From Christensenella sp. UBA4636 (GTDB lineage: Bacteria; Bacillota; Clostridia; Christensenellales; Borkfalkiaceae), in the NCBI GenBank assembly GCA_002405915.1, contig DHMS01000050.1:1-34699 (forward strand): 34,699 bases of DNA. Reading direction: 5' to 3'. Numbering within the stretch: position 1 is the first letter of the stretch; each line of letters starts with the position of its first letter. Below the pieces are notes generated by a model. That model saw nothing but the letters and a program-made list of their open reading frames with translations, was not told where the DNA came from and did not search any database. The translations under genes and the position numbers were made by a program. This document shows, piece after piece, positions 6,713 to 13,660 of this stretch.

Positions 6713-7336
6713 TTACTTTTCGTTTACAAGGCGGACGAAGCGTTCGGCGTTTTTTCTGACGGCTACAAAGTCGTTTTCCTTTGCTCCTTTAAGTAGCGGA
6801 GAGGACACGGCGAGAGCGAACGCGCCGGCTTTGAGCCAGTCTTTGGCGTTGTCCTCGGTAATACCCGCGCTTGCCAAAACTTCAAGCCCGTCAAAGGGTC
6901 CGCGCAAATCGGATATAACGCGGGGCGGAAAAACGCTTGCGGGAAACAATTTTACGGCTTTTGCGCCCGCGCGAACGGCGGTTAAAATTTCGGTCGGGGT
7001 CATAACGCCCGGGATAACGGGCAAACTTTCTTTTACGCAATAGCCTATAACGCCCTCGTCTACCGCGGGGGTCAGAATGAATTTCGCGCCCGCGCGTTTT
7101 GCCGCGGCGGCTGTCGCCTCGTCGGTAACCGTACCCGCGCCGATAAGGAACTTATCGCCGTATTTTGCGATTTTCTCTCTTAAAAGCCGTTTGGCGAAAG
7201 GCATGTTGAAAGCGATTTCAAGGCAGTTTATACCGCCGTCCGCGAGCGCGTCGAACGCGCGCGAAGCCTTTTCGTAATCGTCAAGCCTGATAACGGCTAC
7301 AATCTTACTTTTCTTTATTTCTTCCAAAGTGTTCAT
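6713..7336 (-). CDS. eda: KDPG / 4-hydroxy-2-oxoglutarate aldolase family protein
   Basis: 207 aa, class I aldolase TIM barrel that cleaves 2-keto-3-deoxy-6-phosphogluconate-type substrates to pyruvate plus an aldehyde (family knowledge). Visible motifs: R17 in VIRLDD, catalytic E40 in CLEIAFNMPF, IGAGTV (65-70), PGVMTPTE (109-116) and Schiff-base K129 in AVKLFPA. Length is typical. The FNMPF segment differs from the LRTP of classic Eda, so the exact substrate (KDPG, KDPGal or hydroxy-oxoglutarate) is open; no kinase or dehydratase partner is nearby. There is no ribosome site: a consensus promoter ends only 9 nt before the ATG, implying a leaderless or nearly leaderless mRNA. Confidence 0.9.
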   Translation of the reverse strand: MNTLEEIKKSKIVAVIRLDDYEKASRAFDALADGGINCLEIAFNMPFAKRLLREKIAKYGDKFLIGAGTVTDEATAAAAKRAGAKFILTPAVDEGVIGYCVKESLPVIPGVMTPTEILTAVRAGAKAVKLFPASVFPPRVISDLRGPFDGLEVLASAGITEDNAKDWLKAGAFALAVSSPLLKGAKENDFVAVRKNAERFVRLVNEK

Positions 7337-7345
7337 AGTAAAAAA

Positions 7346-7374
7346 ATTTTACCACACATAAAAGAAAAAGTCAA
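7346..7374 (-). promoter_or_regulatory. Promoter of the aldolase gene (leaderless arrangement)
   Basis: TTGACT (7374-7369), 17-bp spacer, TAAAAT (7351-7346) on the minus strand. Only nine bases separate the -10 from the ATG at 7336, so transcription should start within about 2-4 nt of the start codon. Confidence 0.65.
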
Positions 7375-7396
7375 GCTTAAAAAGGCTTACAGAGGC

Positions 7397-8242
7397 TTAC
7401 AAATTAAGCCGTTTGACCTCTTTTGCAACGCTTTCGTAAATGCGCCCCTCGTTTTTGAGTTTAACGACGGCGGGAACGGCAAGCCTTTTCACTTTTCCGT
7501 CCGTTTTCAGTATTTCAAGCTCGAAAAGCCCGCCGCCTGTACGGAAAAGTTCTTTCACTTTCGCGCTTTCGCCGACGGCTATAATTTTAACTTCTCTCGG
7601 CGTAAAAAGCTCGGAAACGGATAGCGACGACAAAATTCTGACGTAATCGCATTCGTCGGAAACTTTAACATTGCCGAAGAGCATAAACGCAGCAAAAAAC
7701 AAAAGCGAAAAATTCACTCCGACAAAACACGAATAGACAAAAAGCGCGAAAAACGCGCCGCCGAGCGCAAGCCCAAACCCCTTTACGATTCTCAAAGCCG
7801 TTTTACGTTTCAACTTTTGCGAAAGCGCGGCAAGCAGTATTCGCCCGCCGTCAAGCGGAAAGCACGGCAACAAGTTTACGGTGGCGATAGTAAGGCTTGA
7901 AAACGCCGCAAGCTCGGTGAACGGATAGGATTCGGGAAACGCCCACCAAAGCCCCAAAAACAAAAACACCGTCAAAAGATTGACGAGCGGACCCGCAAAC
8001 GCGATTTTCACTTCGTCTTTATAAGAAAAACTTTGCGTTTTGCCGCTCACGATACACCCGTACGGCATGAGCGTGATTTTTTTGAGTTCGTAACCAAGCC
8101 GAGAAGCGACCGCCGAATGCCCTAATTCGTGAATGACGGCGACTATCGTGAACGAGATAAAAGAAAATACTTTGCCCGTGAAAGCAAAGTATAATCCGAA
8201 CGCGAAAAACAAAGGGTGTACGCTTACCTTTATTTTTCCCAT
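7397..8242 (-). CDS. spoIVFB: M50 site-2 metalloprotease, SpoIVFB-like
   Basis: 281 aa intramembrane zinc protease. The zinc motif is H38-ELG-H42 and the second-ligand motif is NLLPCFPLDGGR with D131. Membrane spans: about 10-48, 80-100, 110-128 and 150-190. A cytoplasmic C-terminal domain (about 200-281) follows. SpoIVFB cleaves pro-sigma-K in the mother cell of endospore formers (family knowledge), and the preceding overlapping gene resembles its regulator SpoIVFA, which supports the assignment. The gene overlaps that one by 13 bases, so the two are translationally coupled. A non-sporulation S2P cannot be excluded. Confidence 0.85.
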   Translation of the reverse strand: MGKIKVSVHPLFFAFGLYFAFTGKVFSFISFTIVAVIHELGHSAVASRLGYELKKITLMPYGCIVSGKTQSFSYKDEVKIAFAGPLVNLLTVFLFLGLWWAFPESYPFTELAAFSSLTIATVNLLPCFPLDGGRILLAALSQKLKRKTALRIVKGFGLALGGAFFALFVYSCFVGVNFSLLFFAAFMLFGNVKVSDECDYVRILSSLSVSELFTPREVKIIAVGESAKVKELFRTGGGLFELEILKTDGKVKRLAVPAVVKLKNEGRIYESVAKEVKRLNL

Positions 8243-9030
8243 ATAATTCCGCCGTTTTCGATAGCGTAGCCGGTGACTATCGCGCCCGAATCGTACATAG
8301 CGACTTCCGCGCCCGCTTCGTCCGCAACGCCTACGGGTATGCCCGTGTAAACGGTGTCGCCTTCGGCGGCGTACGCGTAATTAAGCCCCGATATGACGGT
8401 TGAAAAAACGTCGCTGTGCTTTATGGTGACGGTATAAAGTCCGTTTACTTCCGTTACGGAAGAAACAACGCCTTCGACGGGAGTGTAAACCGCGCCTTTT
8501 TCAAGCTTCATTATCCCGTTTTCAATAGTGACTTCGCCCGTTTTTAAGGGCGAGGACGGCGTGAAAGCCGTGTGCGAACGAGTGTCCGTCTGAACGGAAG
8601 AGCCGAAAACTTCTCTGAAAAGCGTATTCATTCCGCTATCCGCCCATACGAGGTTTGTTACGAGTATCGCCGCGATAAGCACGAAAACCGCCGTTATCTG
8701 CGCCGCGATTATGTCGAATTTGAATTTCTTTTTTTCGCGCGCGGGCAAAATTTCCTTTACGGCTTTTTCCGCCGCGCTATCTTTTATTTCCGCCTTTTCT
8801 TCGGCTTCCGCAGCTTCGATTGCAATATCGCTATCTTTTTCCGAAGCTCTTTCTCGCTCGGAAAAGCTTGCCGCGGATTTTCTCTCCGCTCGTTCGTCAT
8901 TCCTTCTTTTAAAAATTCGCCCCGACGAAAAAAGCCCCTTGACCGTAAACTTTTTCTCTTTCGGCTTTGCGACGACCTCGCACGAATTAACGGGGATTTC
9001 TATCATTTCCACATACTCTTCACCGGACAT
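8230..9030 (-). CDS. spoIVFA: SpoIVFA-like membrane protein with degenerate M23/LytM domain
   Basis: 266 aa. Residues 1-100 are cytoplasmic, charged and low-complexity (many Lys, Glu, Ala). One membrane span follows at about 108-130. The extracytoplasmic part ends in a LytM/M23-type beta domain (about 170-266, with TPVEGVVSSVTEVNG and YTVTIKHSDVFSTVISGL). The typical zinc ligands of active M23 enzymes are not evident, as in SpoIVFA, which holds SpoIVFB inactive until signalled. GGAGG precedes the ATG at 9030. The overlap with the S2P gene matches the spoIVFA-spoIVFB operon of Bacillus and Clostridia. Confidence 0.75.
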   Translation of the reverse strand: MSGEEYVEMIEIPVNSCEVVAKPKEKKFTVKGLFSSGRIFKRRNDERAERKSAASFSERERASEKDSDIAIEAAEAEEKAEIKDSAAEKAVKEILPAREKKKFKFDIIAAQITAVFVLIAAILVTNLVWADSGMNTLFREVFGSSVQTDTRSHTAFTPSSPLKTGEVTIENGIMKLEKGAVYTPVEGVVSSVTEVNGLYTVTIKHSDVFSTVISGLNYAYAAEGDTVYTGIPVGVADEAGAEVAMYDSGAIVTGYAIENGGIIWEK

Positions 9031-9176
9031 TTCTTTTTTACCTCCGCCGATTTTTGTTTGTACTCTACTATACGCGCTTATGTTTACGTTTAGAACGAAG
9101 ATAAAAAATTTTGCCGTTTAATTTTTACTCATGCAAATTACCGCATTTTTGAAGCAAGAAAAGCGGCAAGAGAAAA

Positions 9177-9203
9177 CGAGCTAAGCGCAAATAGCTTGGC
9201 TCG
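9177..9203 (-). terminator. Terminator after the helical-repeat protein gene
   Basis: On the minus strand, CGAGC-C-AAGC, loop TATTTGC, GCTT-A-GCTCG, then TTTT. One internal mismatch. It ends the 9269-9895 transcript and insulates the spoIVFA-like gene. Confidence 0.55.
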
Positions 9204-9268
9204 TTCCCGTCCTTTTTAAAATATGCTTTTAAGGGAAACCTTTCGGCAATCCCTTTTTAATCAATTTC

Positions 9269-9895
9269 TTAATCGAATCTTACGCTCGGGTTAAGCGTCG
9301 CGGGGGAAGACCAGGCTATCCCCTTTTCGGCAAGAAAACGCGCCTTCAAGCTCCACATTTCGTGGCACGCGCCCGGTCCGTAAACGGTGCGGTTTTTGCT
9401 TACCTTTTCGTCAACCTCGTCTATCACGGCAAGGTATTTTTCCGTCTTTTCAATCGGGTCGTGCTTTAAAGCGCGACAATGCGACAAAAGAAAGCTAAAA
9501 TCGAACTCTTTTCCGAGAACTTTTTCGGCAAGAACTCTCAAGTCCGCGCAGTCGTCGTCCTCGTAATAGTTACGGCACTTGACGGCTAAAGGTAGAGTTT
9601 TAGAAAAACCTTCGCGCGATTTTTCGTCGGAAACAAAAGCTTCGAAAAAAAACTCGATAGCAAGCGTGTAACGATTCGCCGCCATGTAAACCCTGCCCAT
9701 TCGCTCGTATGCTTTGCCGAGGTATGAGTTTATCGCCGCCTTGTCGGTTGCGGAAACGTTACCCTTAACCCATTCGTCGGCAATGTCGGCAAGTTCTTTT
9801 ATCTTCGCGCTGTCCTTGTACGAAAAGCCCTCTTCGGCTTCTTTGTGTCTTTCTTCGATTTCGCTTACGATATCGAATACTCTGTCATTTTCCAT
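9269..9895 (-). CDS. Uncharacterised TPR-like protein
   Basis: 208 aa, cytoplasmic (no signal peptide or membrane span), helical and acidic. The middle has TPR-like pairs (INSYLGKAYERMGRVYMAAN, then RYTLAIEFFFEAF). The C-terminus has a distinct conserved-looking motif: VYGPGACHEMWSLKARFLAE followed by KGIAWSSPATLNPSVRFD, which suggests a family-specific functional tail rather than another repeat. I do not recognise a named family. The start at 9895 follows a GGGG-containing weak ribosome site. The AT-rich upstream region holds small inverted repeats (ATAAC/GTTAT around 9911) that may be regulatory. Confidence 0.7.
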   Translation of the reverse strand: MENDRVFDIVSEIEERHKEAEEGFSYKDSAKIKELADIADEWVKGNVSATDKAAINSYLGKAYERMGRVYMAANRYTLAIEFFFEAFVSDEKSREGFSKTLPLAVKCRNYYEDDDCADLRVLAEKVLGKEFDFSFLLSHCRALKHDPIEKTEKYLAVIDEVDEKVSKNRTVYGPGACHEMWSLKARFLAEKGIAWSSPATLNPSVRFD

Positions 9896-10214
9896 ATTTG
9901 CCCCTATATATCATAACATATTCGTTATATTATATATGATATCACAATATTTTAAAAACTTCAATCGCTTTTATTAAATTTTTAAAAATTTTATTGCAAA
10001 AATTACACTATATTGCAATTTATATTCTTTTTAGCTTTAAAAAGATTTTTTTCGTCAAAAAAACGCCCGTTTAGGGCGAAAAGTTAGCTACAAAAAAGTT
10101 TTCGACATAATTCGACTTTCTTACTGTCTTTTCGACATTGTTTTCGGGCTAAAAAAGTCGATTTTCGTTTACAAAAATAAAATTTAGGGTTAAAATATAG
10201 ACAACGATAAAAAT
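9896..10214. other. AT-rich intergenic region, no gene
   Basis: 319 bases without an ORF bearing a ribosome site. Contents: ATTGCAA at 9993-9999 and TTGCAAT at 10013-10019 (inverted), the terminator of the HTH gene (10064-10085 on the minus strand), and two TTTTCGACAT copies about 33 bp apart near 10099 and 10132. No tRNA-like or longer RNA structure seen. Confidence 0.5.
10062..10078 (-). terminator. Terminator of the tandem-HTH gene
   Basis: On the minus strand, CGCCC (10078-10074), loop TAAAC, GGGCG (10068-10064), then a run of T. It lies about 135 nt past the stop codon. Confidence 0.6.
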
Positions 10215-10664
10215 TCAGCGTTTGTAGTCGGTTCTACCCAAAAGGTAATCGGGCGAAACGCCGAAGTAATCGGAAAGAAGCAACAATATTTCGAGCGACG
10301 GAACATAGCCCTTATTTATCCAACGAATAATAAGGCTGTTGTCGAAGCCGAGCGTAGTGCTTACGCGATAAGCGGTAACGCCATTTTCCTCGCAAAGCTC
10401 CTTGAATCTGTCTTTAAACGTCGAACGCGAAAAAGGTTCTATAAAGTCGTTTTCGTTTGTTTCTCCCAAAAGATAAAGAAACGAAACGCCGAAGTAATCC
10501 GCGATTTTCACAAGCGTTTTAGGCGTGGGTACAATCCCGTGAACGAGAGCGTTATAAAAAGAACTCGAATTGACTTTCATAAGCTTTTTAAGCTCCGTCC
10601 GAGAATAATCCGATTCCTTAACAAGTTGTTCCATGCGCCGCTTGAACGCTTCTTTCGTAAACAT
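10215..10664 (-). CDS. Transcriptional regulator with two tandem XRE/HTH domains
   Basis: 149 aa made of two copies of a Cro/C1-type helix-turn-helix unit. Copy 1 covers about residues 5-70 (LVKESDYSRTELKKLMKVNS) and copy 2 about 82-149 (LCEENGVTAYRVSTTLGFDN). Each ends in the same phrase, DYFGVS-x-x-YLLG-x-T, which shows internal duplication. There is no sensor or dimerisation domain; the duplicate may replace a dimer and bind both halves of one operator. It is divergent from the 248-aa gene, and a perfect 12-bp palindrome lies between them, so repression of that gene, and perhaps autoregulation, is the simplest reading. Confidence 0.85.
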   Translation of the reverse strand: MFTKEAFKRRMEQLVKESDYSRTELKKLMKVNSSSFYNALVHGIVPTPKTLVKIADYFGVSFLYLLGETNENDFIEPFSRSTFKDRFKELCEENGVTAYRVSTTLGFDNSLIIRWINKGYVPSLEILLLLSDYFGVSPDYLLGRTDYKR

Positions 10665-10742
10665 ACTACGCTCCCGTCGTGTTTTTATGAACGGTGAAGC
10701 AAAAACACCTATTATCTTAGTATAGGTTTTTTATTTAATATT

Positions 10743-10772
10743 ATATATGTTCAGAACGGACTGAACATATAT
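10743..10772. promoter_or_regulatory. Palindromic operator, 12-6-12
   Basis: ATATATGTTCAG (10743-10754), spacer AACGGA, CTGAACATATAT (10761-10772): perfect arms. It ends about 4 nt before the AGGAGG of the 248-aa gene and lies between the divergent genes, so it would cover the promoter or early leader. It is not a LexA box: the GTTC/GAAC halves are in the opposite order and spacing. As RNA it would form a hairpin close to the ribosome site, an alternative mode of control. Confidence 0.65.
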
Positions 10773-10787
10773 TTTTAGGAGGATAAT

Positions 10788-11534
10788 ATGAAAATTTTAA
10801 CAAAACAAGCAACAACCGAATGCGAAGCTCTCAAAATCTTGACCGAAGTCAAGCCGTTTGACGGGGAAAAGATAACGGAGGAAGCTTACGAAAAGATAAA
10901 AGCGACGAAGAAACATTTGTTCCTTGCCGCAGAAAAAAAGTATTATTCGCCCGTGAAAAACGGCGCGAAGTTCGACGAAAGTTACCATGAAAAACTTTTC
11001 GAAAACGTGCTTAAAGAGCGCGAAAAAACGCTCGAATGTCTGCCGCAAAACGTAAAAGAAAAGTTAAATATAAAATGCGCCGCGCTCGGCGCGCTCGCGA
11101 AAAACGAAATTTGCTTTGCGCGCGGCTTTATAGCCGAAGCTCTGCCCATAATAGAGGAACGCACGGAAACGCTTAGAAAAAGCAACGAATACGAGCTAAA
11201 AAAACTCGGCTCGTCGTTCGACGCGGAAATGCTTTTCGAAGAGATAGTCTACGGGATTTCCCGCGCGGGCAAAGACTACACCATGCTTTTTAAGAACGCA
11301 AAGCTTTCGCTCTTTGCAGCCACGCCGACTATTGACGAACTGCCCGAAAAACTGCCTCGCTTCGACGAGAAAAATCAGTACTCCCCGCTCCTTATATTAA
11401 AAGCCGCCGAATTTTACGAAGATAGCGGCAAAGCCGAAATTTGTTTTTTATTCGAACTAACCAATGAGTGCGGAAAATCCGAACTTTTCTATCTCACCCT
11501 TATTTGCGAAAACTTCCGTTACGCCGAAGTTTGA
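10788..11534 (+). CDS. Uncharacterised 248-aa protein
   Basis: Function not recognised. Soluble, mixed helical, Lys/Glu-rich; no signal peptide or membrane span. The N-terminus (MKILTKQATTECEALKILTE) faintly recalls DUF4085-type proteins, but I would not assign it on that. The C-terminal half has a beta-rich section (AEICFLFELTNECGKSELFY). AGGAGG lies 6 nt before the ATG. It is a single-gene transcript: divergent from the tandem-HTH regulator, preceded by a 12-bp palindrome, followed by dispersed-element copy D and a 16-bp-stem terminator. Confidence 0.65.
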   Translation: MKILTKQATTECEALKILTEVKPFDGEKITEEAYEKIKATKKHLFLAAEKKYYSPVKNGAKFDESYHEKLFENVLKEREKTLECLPQNVKEKLNIKCAALGALAKNEICFARGFIAEALPIIEERTETLRKSNEYELKKLGSSFDAEMLFEEIVYGISRAGKDYTMLFKNAKLSLFAATPTIDELPEKLPRFDEKNQYSPLLILKAAEFYEDSGKAEICFLFELTNECGKSELFYLTLICENFRYAEV

Positions 11535-11563
11535 GGCGCAAAAAAACGTCAATAAGTCTGCCT

Positions 11564-11576
11564 ATAAGTCGATTAT
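11564..11576 (-). repeat. Dispersed 13-bp element, copy D
   Basis: The plus strand reads ATAAGTCGATTAT, in the 3' untranslated region of the 248-aa gene and 25 bp before its terminator. The similarity to copy B extends outside the core (TGTAGA on one side, ATAGRC on the other). Confidence 0.75.
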
Positions 11577-11600
11577 TCTACATTTTCTTACTTCAGCCGA

Positions 11601-11644
11601 GCTTTCCGCGACTTTGAATTTTTCCAAAGTCGCGGAAAGCTTTT
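11601..11644 (+). terminator. Strong terminator after the 248-aa gene
   Basis: GCTTTCCGCGACTTTG (11601-11616) pairs perfectly with CAAAGTCGCGGAAAGC (11625-11640), followed by TTTT. The T-run touches the stop codon of the convergent yyaC-like gene. Confidence 0.8.
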
Positions 11645-12164
11645 ATGCGGATTTTAGATATCCTAAAACGCCCTCGGCTACGATTTTAGCCATGCGATAT
11701 ACGGAGCTTAACCTCGTCAAATTCAAGAAAGAATAATTTGCAAGCGATTTTTCGCTTACTATCCCTATAATGGAAACGGAACCCATTTCGGGCAAATCTT
11801 TGTTTGCCCCGAGCCCCGGGCGGATTGAGCCGTCAAGAATTTTAATAACGCCCACGTCCTCGCTTTTGCCGACGGCTGCGTCTATGACGAGAAGCGGAGA
11901 AAGCGGGTGTACCGTCGAAATAAACTCCTTCGCCGCGCTTATTTCCTTTGCCGTAAGAGGGCTTTCGAGCGTTCCGTAAATTACGGCTTCCGCGCCCATT
12001 TCCGTTAAAAGCGTGCCGACGATGGGACCGAGCGAATCGCCTATCGTCGCGTCCGTGCCTACGCAGGCGATAACGGGGCGTTCGCCGTTGAAAAACTCTT
12101 TTAAACTCTTTTCTATAACGTCCTCGCCGTTTAGGTCGGACGTTTTCAAATAATATTCGTTCAT
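11643..12164 (-). CDS. yyaC: YyaC-like spore protein (DUF1256)
   Basis: 173 aa, cytoplasmic, with a fold related to the germination protease and hydrogenase-maturation protease group. The core motif CVGTDATIGDSLGPIVGTLL is the family signature; later LVIDAAVGKSEDVG and RPGLGANKDLPEMGSVSI match the family's metal and active-site regions. Length is typical. B. subtilis YyaC is expressed in sporulation; its substrate is not established. Together with the SpoIVFA/SpoIVFB-like pair it argues for an endospore-forming lineage. It is divergent from the CvpA-like gene. Confidence 0.85.
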   Translation of the reverse strand: MNEYYLKTSDLNGEDVIEKSLKEFFNGERPVIACVGTDATIGDSLGPIVGTLLTEMGAEAVIYGTLESPLTAKEISAAKEFISTVHPLSPLLVIDAAVGKSEDVGVIKILDGSIRPGLGANKDLPEMGSVSIIGIVSEKSLANYSFLNLTRLSSVYRMAKIVAEGVLGYLKSA

Positions 12165-12216
12165 AACATAAATTTTAGCCCGAAAAATTTTATTTTAGTC
12201 GCCCTTTTAAAAATAA

Positions 12217-12245
12217 TTGATTTTTTTTGCCTTTTATGGTAATAT
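12217..12245 (+). promoter_or_regulatory. Promoter of the cvpA-like gene
   Basis: TTGATT (12217-12222), 17-bp spacer, TAATAT (12240-12245). A small hairpin (TTTTAG/CTAAAA around 12261-12276) follows in an 80-nt leader that ends with AAAGGAGG before the ATG. Confidence 0.55.
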
Positions 12246-12333
12246 TCATGATACACCGTTTTAGGAGGCTAAAACCCCGTCGGAGATTTTCACCGAAACT
12301 CAAACGGCGGCAAAAAGTAAAGGAGGGAAAACA

Positions 12334-13038
12334 ATGAATCTCGGTTTATTCACGATAGCGGGCTTTTCGTTCGGGCTTGACCTCGTTATCGGCATAATTC
12401 TTTTGATATACGGCATAATCGGCATTGTAAAAGGCTTTTTCAAAGAGCTTTTAGGATTTATCGGCACAACCGTTTCGTTTATCGTAGCGGCGATTTTCTG
12501 CGTAAAACTCGCAACGCTCGTTATCGAAAACACCGCTTGGGACGATTCGCTCGCGACGCTTATCGCAGGGAACTTCCCTAACGACGAAGTTGCCCTTTCC
12601 GCTCTTCCGGACGCGCTTTCTTCGCTCAACATTCCTTTCTTTCTAAACACGCCTATAATTGACTACGCAACGAGCTTAAACACCGAAACGGTTGTCGTTT
12701 CCGCCGTGATAGGCGGCACCGCGGCAAAGTATATAATGATTGCGGCAAGCTTCCTTGCGATAGTTTTAGCCGTGAAAATCATATGCGCGATAATCGGCGG
12801 CATCATGAAAGCGTTGAAAACGGCATTGCCGTTTATAAAAGGTTTCGACCGTCTGCTCGGGCTTCTCCTCGGGATTGTGAAAGGCGCGGTGTTCGTGTGC
12901 GGGCTTTTGTACCTGCTCGAACTAATTCCTATTTCTCAACTCGATTTCTTGCGTGAAGAAGTCGCTTCTTCCGCGCTTGCGACTTTCCTTTCGAAAAACA
13001 ATCTCTTCGTGTGGTTGACTTCGCTTATTAAATTTTAA
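12334..13038 (+). CDS. cvpA: CvpA-family membrane protein
   Basis: 234 aa with four or five membrane spans. The N-terminus has the CvpA pattern: GFSFGLDLVIGIILLIYGII followed by GIVKGFFKELLGFIGTTVS. CvpA homologues affect envelope homeostasis and, in E. coli, colicin V export; the molecular role is unsettled. A longer than usual loop (about 75-120, ANEAL-type acidic stretch with FPNDEVALSALPDAL) lies between spans 2 and 3. AAAGGAGG precedes the ATG. Monocistronic, with its own promoter and terminator. Confidence 0.8.
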   Translation: MNLGLFTIAGFSFGLDLVIGIILLIYGIIGIVKGFFKELLGFIGTTVSFIVAAIFCVKLATLVIENTAWDDSLATLIAGNFPNDEVALSALPDALSSLNIPFFLNTPIIDYATSLNTETVVVSAVIGGTAAKYIMIAASFLAIVLAVKIICAIIGGIMKALKTALPFIKGFDRLLGLLLGIVKGAVFVCGLLYLLELIPISQLDFLREEVASSALATFLSKNNLFVWLTSLIKF

Positions 13039-13050
13039 ACAGACTTTTTG

Positions 13051-13081
13051 CCGCCCGCGCTTTTTTACGCGAGCGGTTTTT
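13051..13081 (+). terminator. Terminator after cvpA-like gene
   Basis: CCGCCCGCG (13051-13059) pairs with CGCGAGCGG (13068-13076) with one mismatch, then TTTTT. Confidence 0.75.
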
Positions 13082-13142
13082 GCGTAATTATGACCGCGTA
13101 TAACGCGCCGTAAATTTTAAGCCGCGGAAAAAATTTTTAATT

Positions 13143-13172
13143 TGTCACCTTTCGCCCGCTTCAATCGTTATA
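13143..13172 (+). promoter_or_regulatory. Candidate ECF-sigma autoregulated promoter
   Basis: TGTCACC (13143-13149), 16-bp spacer, CGTTATA (13166-13172), 18 nt before the sigma-factor ATG. It lacks sigma-A hexamers and resembles ECF promoters of the TGTCACA / CGTC type. The AAAGG ribosome site lies between it and the ATG. Confidence 0.5.
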
Positions 13173-13189
13173 TTGGTAAAAGGTAAAAA

Positions 13190-13657
13190 ATGAATGATAC
13201 ATACTTTATAGAAATTTACGAAGCGCACAAAACGCCCGTATTTAGGCTCGCATACTCGTATTTAAAAACGAGAGAGCATGCCGAGGACGTTATGCAAAGC
13301 GTTTTCTTCAAATTTTATAAAAATCCGCCAAAAGACGAAAGCAATATCCCCGCGTATCTTGCCGTCATGACCAAAAATTTGAGCATTGACGTTTTAAGGA
13401 AAAACAAACGAGAAATCGAAGCGGCAAAGAAAATGCAGAGGGAAAACGAAATTTTTTCTACCCGTGAAGAAACGCCCGATATTTTGTTTTTCGTCGACAA
13501 GCTACCCGAAAAGTACAAAACCGTAATCAAAATGTATTATTACGGCGATTTAAGCGTTAAGGAAACGGCTTTCGCTTTAAAGAAAAGCGAAGCAAGCGTT
13601 AAAAAAACGCTCGAAAGAGCGCGGAATAAATTAAAGCAAATAATGGAGGATGACTAA
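13190..13657 (+). CDS. ECF-type RNA polymerase sigma factor
   Basis: 155 aa. Sigma region 2 at about 8-75 (IYEAHKTPVFRLAYSYLKTR, then EHAEDVMQSVFFKFYKN) binds the -10 and core polymerase. Region 4 at about 100-152 (LPEKYKTVIKMYYYGDLSVK, then ETAFALKKSEASVKKTLERA) binds the -35. No region 1 or 3, as expected for the ECF group. The downstream membrane gene starts three bases after the stop and probably encodes its cognate anti-sigma factor. A non-sigma-A promoter motif just upstream suggests positive autoregulation. Confidence 0.93.
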   Translation: MNDTYFIEIYEAHKTPVFRLAYSYLKTREHAEDVMQSVFFKFYKNPPKDESNIPAYLAVMTKNLSIDVLRKNKREIEAAKKMQRENEIFSTREETPDILFFVDKLPEKYKTVIKMYYYGDLSVKETAFALKKSEASVKKTLERARNKLKQIMEDD

Positions 13658-13660
13658 AAA

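Noticed and set aside
10156..10167. Sixth copy of the 13-bp element (AGTCGATTTTCG)
   Set aside because: Only seven to eight bases match and the ATAA/TTAT ends are missing.
10743..10772. SOS/LexA box
   Set aside because: The Gram-positive LexA box is GAAC-N4-GTTC; here the halves are GTTC...GAAC with a long gap, in the opposite order.
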